Translations under genes and position numbers: made by a program
Part shown: in pieces, positions 18,260 to 27,411 of the stretch
How positions within the stretch are numbered: the first letter of the stretch is position 1
Layout of the letters: each line of letters starts with the position of its first letter
From: Achromobacter pulmonis
GTDB taxonomy: Bacteria; Pseudomonadota; Gammaproteobacteria; Burkholderiales; Burkholderiaceae_B
Reading direction: 5' to 3'
Assembly (NCBI RefSeq): GCF_902859765.1
Contig: NZ_CADIJV010000021.1
Coordinates: 1 to 64,000, forward strand
Length of the DNA: 64,000 nucleotides
Notes under the pieces: model-generated
Told to the model about the DNA's origin: nothing
The model's database searches: none
Seen by the model: the letters and a program-made list of their open reading frames with translations, nothing else

Positions 18260-19056
18260 AAGACAAGCTCGATACCCTGGGCGCGTGGGCGCTGGGCCTC
18301 TTGTGGATCCTGCCGCTGGCCTATGCCGTGTGGGCGGCGTTCCATCCGCCGGCCTACGCCACCCGCTTCGACCTGTTCGCGCCGCTCACGCTCGACAACT
18401 TCGCGCGCGCCTGGCACGCGGCGCCGTTCCCGCGCTATTTCGCCAATACCTTCCTGCTGGTGACGATGGTGCTGGCGGCGCAACTGGTGCTGTCGACCCT
18501 GGCCGGCTACGCCTTCGCGCGCTTCGAGTTCCGTGGCCGCGATTTCGTCTTCATGCTGGTGCTGCTGCAGCTGATGATCATGCCGGACGTGCTGCTGGTG
18601 GAGAACTACCGCTCCATGAGCCTGCTCGGCGTGCGCGACACCGTGTTCGCCATCGGCCTGCCGTATTTCGCCTCGGCCTTCGGCATCTTCCTGCTGCGCC
18701 AGACCTTCAAGACCGTGCCGCGCGAACTGGAAGAGGCGGCCCGCATGGAGGGCGCCAATGCCCTGCAGGTGCTGTGGAAGGTGTACGTGCCCCTGGCCAA
18801 GCCGATCTACGTGGCCTACGGCCTGGTGTCGGTCAGCCACCACTGGAACAATTTCCTGTGGCCGCTGATCATCACCAACTCGGTGGAATCACGGCCGCTG
18901 ACGGTGGGCCTGCAGGTGTTCTCGTCGACCGACCAGGGCATCGACTGGTCGGTCATCACCGCCGCCACGCTGATGTCGGCCGCGCCCCTGCTGATCGCCT
19001 TCCTGCTGTTCCAGCGCCAGTTCGTGCAGTCGTTCATGCGGGCCGGCATCCGCTGA
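18256..19056 (+). CDS. ugpE-like: ABC importer permease, UgpE/MalG type
   Basis: This is a 266-residue inner-membrane permease and the second half of the channel. It has six hydrophobic helices and an EAA motif (PRELEEAARMEGANALQVLW). Its ATG overlaps the stop of the first permease, which fixes the start. The C-terminus reads QRQFVQSFMRAGIR, typical of MalG/UgpE proteins. It is the last gene of the importer operon, and a GC-rich hairpin follows. Confidence 0.92.
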   Translation: MKDKLDTLGAWALGLLWILPLAYAVWAAFHPPAYATRFDLFAPLTLDNFARAWHAAPFPRYFANTFLLVTMVLAAQLVLSTLAGYAFARFEFRGRDFVFMLVLLQLMIMPDVLLVENYRSMSLLGVRDTVFAIGLPYFASAFGIFLLRQTFKTVPRELEEAARMEGANALQVLWKVYVPLAKPIYVAYGLVSVSHHWNNFLWPLIITNSVESRPLTVGLQVFSSTDQGIDWSVITAATLMSAAPLLIAFLLFQRQFVQSFMRAGIR

Positions 19057-19070
19057 TGCCGCCGCGCGCG

Positions 19071-19092
19071 CGGGCCCGGGCCGCCGGGCCCG
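19071..19092. terminator. GC-rich hairpin between convergent genes
   Basis: A perfect 9-bp stem (19071-19079 with 19084-19092) and 4-base loop lie between the importer operon (+) and the effector gene (-). There is no T-run, so termination is only probable. Confidence 0.5.
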
Positions 19093-19096
19093 GCGC

Positions 19097-21526
19097 TCAG
19101 GCGCGCCCGGCCAGGAAGGCCGGGTTCTGCCAGTCCCGCAGGTCACGGACCTGCTGCTGGTCGCCCGCGACCAGCGTGACCTCGCGCTGCAACGCGGCCA
19201 GCAGCGAAGACTGATGCGCCTCCAGCTGTTCGCGTGACCAGCCGGAGAAATCCGCCTGCCGCTCGCCCGGCTGCGCCGGGCTGTGCAAGGCCTGGTACAT
19301 GGCAAGCAAGACGCCATGCTCATTGGCCAACGGCGTGAACACCGGACGCGCGCGGTCGGCAACGAAGCGCACGCGCAGCTCGGCGGCGCCCTGCGCGTCG
19401 AGCGTGGTTTCAAATTGCATGCCGCGCGCGCCGTCCGGAAAACCGCGGCGGTAGTCGTCCAGCGTGAGCCGGCCCGGCTCGCCGCCCGGCTCGCCCGCCA
19501 TGGAACCGGTGTAGACCGAAGGCGCATGCATCAGGAAGCTATAGAGTTTGCGGTCCGGATCGGCCACCGACAGGCTGCCATCGGTGTTGCGGGTGACGGC
19601 CGGTTGCTGGCCGTTGCCGCGCTCGGCCGCATCGGCCGCGCCCGCGAAGTACCAGGCCATGGCGCGCGCCGTGGTCAGGTTGGCGGTGGCGGCGACCTGT
19701 TGCAGGCCCGTGCCCACCGCGATCGCGCCGAACGCGGGGGAGTCATTGTCGCGCAGGGCGTGCGTGAGGTTCTCGCCGATGTACATCTGGCGGCGCACCT
19801 CGGCCAGCCCCTGGGACACGCCGCCGGCATCGACGGCGCGCTGCATGGTCCGCACGTCGACGCCATCGCGCACGATGCCGCCTTCACGCGGCGACGCCAG
19901 AAGATTGAGCGCGGCGCGCCCCGCGCCCCCGACGTAGGCCAGTTCGCTCTTGCCCGCGGCGCGGCGCTCGAGCAGCCGGCCCGGCACATTGGGCAGGTCG
20001 GCCAGGAAGCGGCCGACGCTGGACAGGCCGCGCGCGATCGAGCCGAAGAACGATTGGAATGCCGACTTGGCGCGTTGTGCCAGGCCCAGCGTCTGCGCGC
20101 GAGCCTGACCATCGCCCAGGGCCACAGGATGGCGTGTGGCGGCGCCTTGCAGCGGCGCCGAGGGCGCGGCCTGCAGCGCTTCACCGACCTGCGCCAATTC
20201 GCGCTGCAGCGCTTCCATGCGCGCGCCGCGCTCCAGCGACACCAGCATGGTGCGCTCGGTGGCGGTCTGGCGCGATTGCTCCTGCGCGATCAGGTTGTCC
20301 AGTTCCTGGAACTGCGGCTGCAGCGCCTGCAAGGTGCTCTCGACCAGGCTGAGGGCGGCGCGGTTGCTCGCCAGCTCGGGGAAGTCGCGCAGGGCGGTCA
20401 GGCCCAGATAGGCGCCGCCGAGCGTGGCCGTGGCGTTGATGCCGATGCCGGTCGGCGTCCAGCCCATGGGCGAGGTAATGACACTGGTGGCGGTCGGGAT
20501 GGCGACGGCGGCGGTGGTCCAGCCCAGCGTGGTCAGCCCGGCCGACATGGCGCCGCGCACCTGATGGTTCCAGCGCGACAAGGTGTCCCAGGCCGACAGC
20601 GTGGGGGCGTTCAGGCGTTCGCCATCGGGCACGCGCAGCGCGTCCCCGCCCATGCGCCGCAGTTGCTCATTGAGCTTGGCCATTTCCGCGTCGATCTTGA
20701 CCGCGACCTCGCCGGCGCGCGCCAGATTACGCTCGGAGACGGTCTGGCCGGCGCTGACGCCGGCGCTCCCGGACACCGGCGTGCCGCCGCCCGGCAGGTA
20801 GCTCGCAACCGTGTTCATCACACTCGACGCGGTGCTGGTCACGGTCGCGGTGACCGCGCCCAAGGCATTGCCGCCCATGGCCGCCAGCCGGCCCAAGATG
20901 CCTTGCTGCTGCTGTTGCGTCTGCTGCGCCACCTCCTCGCGCACGGGAGTCGGGTCGGTCTCGACGCCGCCCTGGACCTCCAGTTCGCCGCTCTCGCCCA
21001 GCAAGGACGACAGCGGCAGGACCGGCACGTCGCCCAGGGACGAGGGGCCGGTCGCGCCGCCCGGCATCGCCTGCCGCTCCAGCTGACGGGCGTTATAAGC
21101 GGCGACCCCCTCCTCATCGCAGTCGAAGAACTCGTCGTCGTCGTCGTCCTCGATCTCGGTCAGCGTGGCGTCGTCGTCCTCTACCTCGCTCAGGGTGGCG
21201 TCATCGTCCGTGCGCAGACCGTCACCGGGGCCGCCTTCGGCGCGCACGTCGGTGTCCTCGTCCAGCGGGTCGCCGTGCATGGCGGCGGTGAACGCCTCGG
21301 CCGCCTGCCAGAACGCCGACAGCGCGCCGCTGAACCAACCCCGCGCCTGCGCCGCATCCTCGCGCAACGCGTCGGTGCCGCCTTCGCCGACGGCCACCAA
21401 CGTGCCCTGCAACCCGCCCGCGCCGGGCCGGGGCGCCGTCGCGCCGACCACAGTGCCGGTCGTGTGATCCTGCGCTGGAAGCTGCTCGCCGCCGGGCACG
21501 CGGCCGGCATTGGGATTGATGAACAT
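19097..21526 (-). CDS. Candidate type III secretion effector or translocator, 809 residues
   Basis: No named family is recognised. The N-terminus (MFINPNAGRVPGG) is polar and lacks a Sec signal, as in type III substrates. Two acidic repeats at residues 107-126 (DDDATLSEVE, DDDATLTEIE) lead into a DDDDDE run. A Gln-rich stretch follows at about 201-208. Two hydrophobic segments at about 325-352 and 357-378 look like a membrane hairpin. A probable coiled coil spans about 385-455. The last 350 residues look globular with no recognised catalytic motif. The ATG at 21526 follows GGAG. It is the last gene after three CesT-type chaperones, which is the basis for the secretion call. Confidence 0.6.
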   Translation of the reverse strand: MFINPNAGRVPGGEQLPAQDHTTGTVVGATAPRPGAGGLQGTLVAVGEGGTDALREDAAQARGWFSGALSAFWQAAEAFTAAMHGDPLDEDTDVRAEGGPGDGLRTDDDATLSEVEDDDATLTEIEDDDDDEFFDCDEEGVAAYNARQLERQAMPGGATGPSSLGDVPVLPLSSLLGESGELEVQGGVETDPTPVREEVAQQTQQQQQGILGRLAAMGGNALGAVTATVTSTASSVMNTVASYLPGGGTPVSGSAGVSAGQTVSERNLARAGEVAVKIDAEMAKLNEQLRRMGGDALRVPDGERLNAPTLSAWDTLSRWNHQVRGAMSAGLTTLGWTTAAVAIPTATSVITSPMGWTPTGIGINATATLGGAYLGLTALRDFPELASNRAALSLVESTLQALQPQFQELDNLIAQEQSRQTATERTMLVSLERGARMEALQRELAQVGEALQAAPSAPLQGAATRHPVALGDGQARAQTLGLAQRAKSAFQSFFGSIARGLSSVGRFLADLPNVPGRLLERRAAGKSELAYVGGAGRAALNLLASPREGGIVRDGVDVRTMQRAVDAGGVSQGLAEVRRQMYIGENLTHALRDNDSPAFGAIAVGTGLQQVAATANLTTARAMAWYFAGAADAAERGNGQQPAVTRNTDGSLSVADPDRKLYSFLMHAPSVYTGSMAGEPGGEPGRLTLDDYRRGFPDGARGMQFETTLDAQGAAELRVRFVADRARPVFTPLANEHGVLLAMYQALHSPAQPGERQADFSGWSREQLEAHQSSLLAALQREVTLVAGDQQQVRDLRDWQNPAFLAGRA
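21149..21208 (-). repeat. Tandem acidic repeat inside the candidate effector
   Basis: Two 30-base units encode the ten-residue repeats DDDATLSEVE and DDDATLTEIE, immediately followed by five more aspartates. The block makes residues 107-131 extremely acidic. Confidence 0.85.
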
Positions 21527-21540
21527 GGCGGCGCTCCGGG

Positions 21541-21969
21541 TCAGGCCGCGCGTTGCGGCAATTCGGGGGTGACGCGGCCCTGCACCACCTCGCGCCACAG
21601 CAGTCCGACATCGGCGAACGCATCCAGCGCGGCGGCCAGCGCCGGGGCATCGCACAAGGCCAGCGGCGCCCGGGCGCACAGCAGCACCGCGCCGGTGCCG
21701 GCCTGCAGGCCCAGCGTGCAGCCACCCGTGCCCACCCACAGGGCATTGGCCTCCAGCATCAGCTGCAACAGCGGCTCGCGCGCCACCTGCGGCGCCGGCC
21801 GGCCCAGCGAGGTGAAAAAGGCGATATCGCCACGGTCGGCATCGCCTTCGACCGTCAGGCCGATCACGAGATCGGCGATGACCAGTTCCTGGCTGGCCAG
21901 GAAATCCTCGGCCGGCGCCAGGCCGGCGAGGCGCGCGTAGTCTGCGAGCAATGTTTGATAGCGGGACAT
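21541..21969 (-). CDS. CesT-family type III secretion chaperone (copy 3)
   Basis: This is a small acidic protein of 142 residues. The central segment LLQLMLEANALWVGTGGCTLGLQAGTG and the following VLLCARAPL match the CesT consensus (L-x-x-A-N-x-W-x-G-T-x-G-A-T-L-G-L, then a V-L-x-x-R-x-P-L strand). Class I chaperones of this fold dimerise and keep one or a few effectors secretion-competent. The ATG at 21969 follows AGGAG. It ends 14 bases before the candidate effector, the usual chaperone-effector arrangement. It is paralogous to the two upstream genes. Confidence 0.8.
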   Translation of the reverse strand: MSRYQTLLADYARLAGLAPAEDFLASQELVIADLVIGLTVEGDADRGDIAFFTSLGRPAPQVAREPLLQLMLEANALWVGTGGCTLGLQAGTGAVLLCARAPLALCDAPALAAALDAFADVGLLWREVVQGRVTPELPQRAA

Positions 21970-21994
21970 GGGAAGCTCCTGTCGCGTAGCGGAT

Positions 21995-22417
21995 TCAGCG
22001 GGGGCCGGCGGAGTCGCCCAGCCCTTGATCGATGGCGGTCGCCCATCCGGCCGCAACCTCGGCCAAGTCGCGCCAGGCTTGCGCCAGGCGCTCGGACGGC
22101 TGGTCCAGCGGTTGGCGGCTGGCCAGCACCAGATGGCCCGAGCGCTGCAAGCCCAGGGTGGCGCCGCGGGTGGCGGGGCCCAGCGTATTGGCCTGCAGCA
22201 GCAAGGGCAGCAGGCCCGCCGGCGGCTCGGCCGGCAAGGGCTGCGCGCCGACCCGGCAGGCGCCCTGCATGGCGCCGCCCAGGCCGTCGTCCACAAAGGC
22301 CAGAGCGATGGCGGCGCCATCGATGATGAGTTCCTGGCGGGCGGTCAGCGCGGCTGCGTCCACGCCGATATGGACGGCAAGATCGGCCAGCGCGGTGTGA
22401 TAGCGTGCTTCGGACAT
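21995..22417 (-). CDS. CesT-family type III secretion chaperone (copy 2)
   Basis: This 140-residue acidic protein carries the CesT core LLPLLLQANTLGPATRGATLG followed by the VLASRQPL strand. Its first half, with ARQELIIDGAAIAL, aligns by eye with the other two copies (SQELVIADLVIGL and TQEVVIDGRAISL). The aromatic residue usual in the A-N-x-W position is replaced by Gly here. It lies 25 bases before copy 3 in the same operon. Its client is presumably the 809-residue protein, but this is inferred from position only. Confidence 0.75.
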   Translation of the reverse strand: MSEARYHTALADLAVHIGVDAAALTARQELIIDGAAIALAFVDDGLGGAMQGACRVGAQPLPAEPPAGLLPLLLQANTLGPATRGATLGLQRSGHLVLASRQPLDQPSERLAQAWRDLAEVAAGWATAIDQGLGDSAGPR

Positions 22418-22449
22418 GGGGCTAGGCTCCAGCAGGAGGGCAGGCGGAA

Positions 22450-22908
22450 TCAGGCGCGCAGGTGCAGCATGCCGGCCTCGGCGCCGGCGGCGGGCGGCGC
22501 AGCGCGGCGCGTCAATTGCGCGGCCCAGGTGCAGGCGTCGATGTGCAACTCGACCAGCAGCGTGTCGAGCGTGGCGGCGCTCAGGGAACCGATGCGGCGC
22601 GCCGCGCTGAGCATCACAGTGTCGTGACCGCGCAGGCCCAGCGTGGCGCCATGCGTGCCAGCCCACAGGTTGTTGGCCTGCAACAGCAAGCGGCAGACCG
22701 CGGCGGGCAGGCCCGCGGGAAAGCGCGCCACATCGGTGCGGCACACCAACAGGGCGTCCTCGGCGTCGGCTTCGGCCTCGGCGGGCGCGCACCACAGGCT
22801 GATGGCGCGTCCGTCGATGACGACCTCTTGCGTGCGCGCCACGTCGGCATGGGCCGGACGGCGGCGCGCGTAGGCGTTCAACAGGGCGAGATAGCGATCC
22901 TGGCGCAT
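22450..22908 (-). CDS. CesT-family type III secretion chaperone (copy 1)
   Basis: This 152-residue protein is the first gene of the chaperone-effector operon. It has the CesT-like segment CRLLLQANNLWAGTHGATLG and the strand VMLSAARRI. The ATG at 22908 follows GGAG at eight bases; the frame extends a further 16 codons without a better start. Its C-terminal 20 residues, rich in Ala and Pro, are longer than in the other copies. Three paralogues in a row suggest duplication and perhaps chaperone heterodimers. Confidence 0.75.
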   Translation of the reverse strand: MRQDRYLALLNAYARRRPAHADVARTQEVVIDGRAISLWCAPAEAEADAEDALLVCRTDVARFPAGLPAAVCRLLLQANNLWAGTHGATLGLRGHDTVMLSAARRIGSLSAATLDTLLVELHIDACTWAAQLTRRAAPPAAGAEAGMLHLRA

Positions 22909-23022
22909 GTCACGGGCTCCGCGCAAAGGGGTGATCGGCGGACGGCTCCAGGCCATCCCTGCCCATGAGTAACGGGCGCGCGGGATTGGTTCCGTGGCGG
23001 CGGGCGGCAGGCGCCGCCCCGG

Positions 23023-23340
23023 TCAATAACCGACCGTCAGGCCGGGCAGGTCCACGGTGATGCGCGGGCGCTCCAGCGCCAGCGCCAGGTTCTCGGCGAA
23101 CTCGCGCGCTTCCTTTTCGTCGGTCGACAGGGTGTCATAGCCGAGCGCGTCGGCCACGCCCAGCACCTTGTCCAGCAGCAGCACCTTGCCGCTGGGACGC
23201 AGGGGTTCGCAGCCCAGGGTTTCCCAGGCGCCATCGAACCAGTCGCGGGCCTGGTTCTGGCGCTGCGGGCTGGGCTCGACGTTGGCCGAGAGGTCCAGCG
23301 AGCGCCGGGTATCGAAAACGATGGTGATATCGCTGCGCAT
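23023..23340 (-). CDS. Small protein of unknown function (105 residues)
   Basis: The family is not recognised. The protein is acidic and probably soluble, with an N-terminal strand (SDITIVFDTRRSLDLS), a middle containing WFDGAWETLGCEPL and GKVLLLDKVLGVADAL, and an acidic helix (DEKEAREFAENLALALE). No signal peptide or membrane segment is seen. The ATG at 23340 has AAGGAA ten bases upstream. It lies between DUF1840 and the chaperone operon on the same strand, with gaps of 80 and 114 bases, so its operon membership is open. Confidence 0.6.
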   Translation of the reverse strand: MRSDITIVFDTRRSLDLSANVEPSPQRQNQARDWFDGAWETLGCEPLRPSGKVLLLDKVLGVADALGYDTLSTDEKEAREFAENLALALERPRITVDLPGLTVGY

Positions 23341-23420
23341 GGGGCGGATTCCTTGAAGTGACGTAGCCGCAAAGGGTAGGCAAAAAACGCCGGGCAGATT
23401 GTCGGTCCGGCGACATTGGC

Positions 23421-23765
23421 CTACCAGCCGCGCGACACCTCCCAAGTGACCTCGGCGCCGGCCGCCTGCGACTGGCGCATCATGTCCAGCAACGGAAAGG
23501 CCCGTTCCTTCAGGCCGACCGCGCGCGCCATCGGCGCCACCGGCGCCTTGTCCACGTCTTCCTCGTCCTCGTCGGACTGCCCCTGGGCCTCTTCGATGGC
23601 CCGTTCGATTCCCTGGATGGCCGGGCCGAGCTGGTCGACGGTGAACACGCCGCGCTCGGGGATCTTGTCGCCGAAGGATTTGCCTGCCGCCTGCAGCAGG
23701 GCGCTGGCATGGTCCGTGAGCATCAGGACTTCGGCCACGACCTTGGAATGAAATGTAATCAGCAT
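23421..23765 (-). CDS. DUF1840 domain protein
   Basis: This 114-residue protein of the DUF1840 family is common in betaproteobacteria and has no assigned function. It begins [20 protein letters not shown] and ends with the conserved region [18 protein letters not shown]. Between them lie [19 protein letters not shown] and an acidic linker. The ATG at 23765 follows GGAG at eight bases. It is divergent from argS. Confidence 0.85.
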   Translation of the reverse strand: MLITFHSKVVAEVLMLTDHASALLQAAGKSFGDKIPERGVFTVDQLGPAIQGIERAIEEAQGQSDEDEEDVDKAPVAPMARAVGLKERAFPLLDMMRQSQAAGAEVTWEVSRGW

Positions 23766-24100
23766 ATTCCGGTCTCCTACGGATTGAATACCTTCCATAC
23801 ACTACCGCAACGCCCAGGGGATGCCAACTGGCCCCCTGGCCCGCCGCGCCCACGGCGGCCCGGCCCCGGGGCGCCCGGCCGGTGATGGCCGCCAAATCAA
23901 GCTATGATTCAGGAGATTCCCGTGACGGCAGGATCCGCGGCGGCCCAGAGCCGGCGTCCGCGCGGTGGTTGTGCTTCCCGACGCGCGCCGGCCAGCCGAT
24001 CCCACCCCCCGGCGCCGCCGGTGGGTCGCCCGCGCGGGCCCGCGGCCCGGCCGCGCCCGCTGCCGCTCTCGTCACCCACCCAGAACTTCTCCAGACGCCC
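23766..24100. other. Divergent intergenic region between DUF1840 and argS
   Basis: These 335 bases are very GC-rich and presumably hold both divergent promoters. Open frames extend the argS frame upstream by 73 codons but lack ArgS similarity. No RNA gene or strong palindrome was seen. Confidence 0.5.
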
Positions 24101-25801
24101 ATGCTCCCCGAGCAACAAAAACAGCTTATCTCCCTGATCCAGGCCGCCGTCGCGCAGAGCCTGCCCGACGCCCAGGCCGATACGGCCCGAGCCAACGTGC
24201 TGTTGGAGCGCCCCAAGGTCGCCTCCCACGGCGACGTCGCCACCAACGTGGCCATGCAACTGGCCAAGCCGGCCAAGCGCAACCCGCGTGAACTGGCCCA
24301 GGCCATCGTCGACGCGCTGCTGGCGCAGCCCGGCGCCCGCGACCTGGTCGAGAGCGCCGAAATCGCCGGTCCCGGTTTCATCAACCTGCGCGTCACCGCC
24401 GCCGCACGCCAGGCCGTCATCAACGCCGTGGCCGAGCAGGGCGAGGCCTTCGGCCGCGCCCCCCGCAGCGGCGAGAAGATCCTGGTGGAATTCGTGTCCG
24501 CCAACCCCACCGGCCCGCTGCACGTCGGCCACGCGCGCCAGGCCGCCCTGGGCGACGCCCTGTGCCGCCTGTACGACGCCATCGGCTGGGACGTGACGCG
24601 CGAGTTCTACTACAACGACGCCGGCAACCAGATCGAGAACCTGGCCATCAGCGTGCAGGCGCGCGCCCGCGGCCTGGACACCGATTCGCCCGACTGGCCC
24701 GCCGACGGCTACAAGGGCGACTACATCCTGGACATCGCCCGCGATTTCCAGGCCGGCAAGACCCTGCAGGCCTCTGACGGCGAACCCGTCACCGCCACTG
24801 GCAACATCGACAGCCTGGAAGACATCCGCGCCTTCGCCGTGGCCTACCTGCGCCGCGAGCAGGACCTGGACCTGCAGGCGTTCGGGCTGAAGTTCGACAA
24901 CTACTACCTGGAAAGCTCGCTGTACACCTCGGGCCGCGTGGAAGCGACCGTCAAGGCGCTGATCGCCGGCGGCCACACCTACGAGGAAGGCGGCGCGCTG
25001 TGGCTGCGCACCACCGAGCTGGGCACCGGCGACGACAAAGACCGCGTCATGCGCAAGAGCGAGGGCGGCTACACCTATTTCGTGCCGGACGTGGCCTACC
25101 ACAAGGCCAAGTGGGAACGCGGTTTCCACCGCGCCGTGAACATCCAGGGCAGCGACCACCACGGCACCGTGGCGCGCGTGCGCGCCGGCCTGCAGGCGCT
25201 GGGAGAGGGCATTCCCAAGGACTACCCGGCCTACGTGCTGCACAAGATGGTCAAGGTGATGCGCGGCGGCCAGGAGGTCAAGATCTCCAAGCGCGCCGGC
25301 AGCTACGTCACCATGCGCGACCTGATCGACTGGGTCGGCCGCGATGCGGTGCGCTATTTCCTGATCCAGCGCCGCGCCGACACCGAATTCGTGTTCGACG
25401 TCGACCTGGCGCTGTCCAAGAGCGACGAAAACCCGGTCTATTACATCCAGTACGCCCACGCGCGCATCTGCTCGGTGATCAATAACGCCGGCATGCCGGC
25501 GGCCGACGTGGCCGCGGCCGACGCGTCCCTGCTGACCGCGCCGAGCGAATTCGCGCTGATGCAGCGCCTGGCCGAGTTCCCCCACGTGGTGGCGCTGGCC
25601 GCCCAGGAACTGGCCCCGCACCACATTGCCTTCTGGCTGCGCGACTGCGCCGCGGATTTCCACGGCTGGTACAACGCCGAGCGCGTGCTGGTCGACGACC
25701 CCGCGCTCAAGCTGGCGCGCCTGCGCCTGGCCGCGACCACGCGCCAGGTGCTGGCCAACGGCCTGGCGCTGTTGGGCGTGTCCGCGCCCGAGCGGATGTA
25801 A
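24101..25801 (+). CDS. argS: Arginyl-tRNA synthetase
   Basis: This class I aminoacyl-tRNA synthetase charges tRNA-Arg. At 566 residues it has the usual length. It has the N-terminal additional domain (about residues 1-110), the HIGH-type motif in [15 protein letters not shown] (HVGH at 141-144), the KMSKS equivalent KISKRAG, and the C-terminal anticodon-binding domain ending [10 protein letters not shown]. The ATG at 24101 gives the canonical start. It is followed nine bases later by a SPOR-domain gene and then dsbA. Confidence 0.97.
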   Translation: MLPEQQKQLISLIQAAVAQSLPDAQADTARANVLLERPKVASHGDVATNVAMQLAKPAKRNPRELAQAIVDALLAQPGARDLVESAEIAGPGFINLRVTAAARQAVINAVAEQGEAFGRAPRSGEKILVEFVSANPTGPLHVGHARQAALGDALCRLYDAIGWDVTREFYYNDAGNQIENLAISVQARARGLDTDSPDWPADGYKGDYILDIARDFQAGKTLQASDGEPVTATGNIDSLEDIRAFAVAYLRREQDLDLQAFGLKFDNYYLESSLYTSGRVEATVKALIAGGHTYEEGGALWLRTTELGTGDDKDRVMRKSEGGYTYFVPDVAYHKAKWERGFHRAVNIQGSDHHGTVARVRAGLQALGEGIPKDYPAYVLHKMVKVMRGGQEVKISKRAGSYVTMRDLIDWVGRDAVRYFLIQRRADTEFVFDVDLALSKSDENPVYYIQYAHARICSVINNAGMPAADVAAADASLLTAPSEFALMQRLAEFPHVVALAAQELAPHHIAFWLRDCAADFHGWYNAERVLVDDPALKLARLRLAATTRQVLANGLALLGVSAPERM

Positions 25802-25810
25802 CATCGGGTC

Positions 25811-26500
25811 ATGGCCACCAAGCGCAAAACCACCCGCCGGTCGGGCGAAAGCGGCAGCACCCTGTACGGGGCGCTGGCCGGATTGCTCCTCGGCTTGATC
25901 GTCGCCGCCGTCGTGGCGTTCTACGTCACCAAGGCACCTGTGCCCTTCGTCGACCGTGCCTCCCGGCAAGGCGATGCGGGCAAGCTGCCGGATCCACGCC
26001 AGGCGCCGGATCCCAACGCCGGGCTGTACGGCCGCGACGGCGCGGCGGGCTCCTCGCCCACCGGCCCCACCGCCACGGCCCCCGTACCGCTGCCGGGCGC
26101 GGGTGGCGGCGCCGAGCCGTCGCGCAAGTCCGACGACCTGGGCGCGCTGATCGCCACCCTGCCAAGCACCAGCAACGCGCCCGCCGCGGCGCCGGCCGCC
26201 AGCGCGCCGCCCACGCCTATCGCCAAGGCGGCCCCGGCCCCCGCCGCCAAGGCGCCAGCGGCCTCGGCCAACGGCAACTACTACCTGCAGGCCGGCGCGT
26301 TCCGAGGCCAGGACGATGCCGAGTCGCTCAAGGCCCGCATCATCCTGCTGGGACTGCCGGTGGCGGTGCAGAAGGCCGAGGTCAACGGCAAGCCGATCAA
26401 TCGCGTCCGCGTCGGCCCGTTCGCGCGCCTGGACGACATGAACCGCGCCCGCGGCCGGCTGGGCGAGAACAAGATTGAAACGGCGGTGGTGCGCCAGTAA
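25811..26500 (+). CDS. SPOR-domain membrane protein (FtsN-like)
   Basis: This 229-residue protein has a short cytoplasmic basic start (MATKRKTTRR), one membrane helix (about residues 20-43) and a long periplasmic Pro/Ala-rich linker. It ends in a SPOR domain (NYYLQAGAFRGQDDAESLKA to the end), which binds denuded septal peptidoglycan. The topology is that of FtsN and related cell-division proteins. It lies directly behind argS and ahead of dsbA, an order I regard as typical of this family of bacteria. Confidence 0.88.
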   Translation: MATKRKTTRRSGESGSTLYGALAGLLLGLIVAAVVAFYVTKAPVPFVDRASRQGDAGKLPDPRQAPDPNAGLYGRDGAAGSSPTGPTATAPVPLPGAGGGAEPSRKSDDLGALIATLPSTSNAPAAAPAASAPPTPIAKAAPAPAAKAPAASANGNYYLQAGAFRGQDDAESLKARIILLGLPVAVQKAEVNGKPINRVRVGPFARLDDMNRARGRLGENKIETAVVRQ

Positions 26501-26585
26501 CACGGCGCCCGCATCATGGTCTTGATTGAACTAAACCGGGCCTGGCCCTGTCTGTAACCTCTTTGTTCAGGAACCTCATTCCATC

Positions 26586-27218
26586 ATGCTGTCCTCCAAG
26601 CTCATCCGCATCCTGGCAGCCACCGCGCTGACCGCCACCGCGTTCTTCAGCCCGGTCAGCCACGCCCAGGGCGCCCAGGCCTACGTGCCGATCAATCCGC
26701 CGCTGCCGTCGGATACCCCGGGCAAGATCGAGGTTCTGGAATTCTTCGCCTACACCTGCCCGCACTGCGCCGCCATGGAACCCATGGTCGAGGACTGGGC
26801 CAAGACCAAGCCCGACGATGTCGTGCTCAAGCAGGTGCCGATCGCCTTCAACGCCGGCATGCGGCCGCTGCAACAGCTGTACTACACCCTGATGGCCCTG
26901 GATCGCCCCGACCTGCACGCCAAGGTCTTCACCGCCATCCACGGCGAACACAAGCGCCTGATCGACAAGAAGGCCATGGGTGAATGGGCCGCCGCGCAAG
27001 GCGTGGACCGCGCCAAGTTCGACTCGGTGTTCGAGTCGTTCAGCGTGCAGACCCAGGTGCAGCGCGCCAACCAGTTGGCCGACGCCTACCGCATCGACGG
27101 CACGCCGTCGTTCGCCGTCGGCGGCAAGTTCATGACCTCGCCCGTCATGGCCGGCAACAGCTACGAAGGCGCCCTGAAGGAAGTGAACCAGCTGATCCCC
27201 ATGGCCCGCGGTAAATAA
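26586..27218 (+). CDS. dsbA: Thiol:disulfide interchange protein DsbA
   Basis: This is a periplasmic oxidoreductase that introduces disulfides into secreted proteins. The 210-residue precursor has a signal peptide of about 27 residues, the thioredoxin-fold active site CPHC (residues 58-61, in [13 protein letters not shown]) and the cis-proline loop GTPSFAVGG. It would be needed for disulfide-containing virulence factors and perhaps for the Cys-rich protein at 2553. A terminator follows. Confidence 0.96.
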   Translation: MLSSKLIRILAATALTATAFFSPVSHAQGAQAYVPINPPLPSDTPGKIEVLEFFAYTCPHCAAMEPMVEDWAKTKPDDVVLKQVPIAFNAGMRPLQQLYYTLMALDRPDLHAKVFTAIHGEHKRLIDKKAMGEWAAAQGVDRAKFDSVFESFSVQTQVQRANQLADAYRIDGTPSFAVGGKFMTSPVMAGNSYEGALKEVNQLIPMARGK

Positions 27219-27263
27219 TCGCGCCAGACCCGGCATCGAGGCGTCGCGCGCGACGCCGGAACG

Positions 27264-27306
27264 CACCCCAGAGCGTGGATACGGATCCCGCCTCTGGGGT
27301 GTTTTT
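27264..27306 (+). terminator. Intrinsic terminator after dsbA
   Basis: A perfect 10-bp stem (27264-27273 with 27292-27301), an 18-base loop and a run of five Ts directly after it. Confidence 0.88.
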
Positions 27307-27411
27307 CATGGGGTCTTCCCCAGGGCGCGCGCAGGCGGCAAAGCGGACAGCGCGCGCTACACTTCCTCCAATAATTATTCGCCGCCACGCGCGGCCTACA
27401 AGGGGTGGAAG

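Noticed and set aside
19283-21940. Open frame of 885 codons on the plus strand opposite the candidate effector
   Set aside because: The minus-strand gene has a ribosome-binding site, operon context and ordered domains. The plus-strand translation is an Arg/Gln/Ala/Gly mixture without domains.
23909-26503. Open frame of 864 codons on the minus strand
   Set aside because: It is antisense to argS and the SPOR-domain gene.
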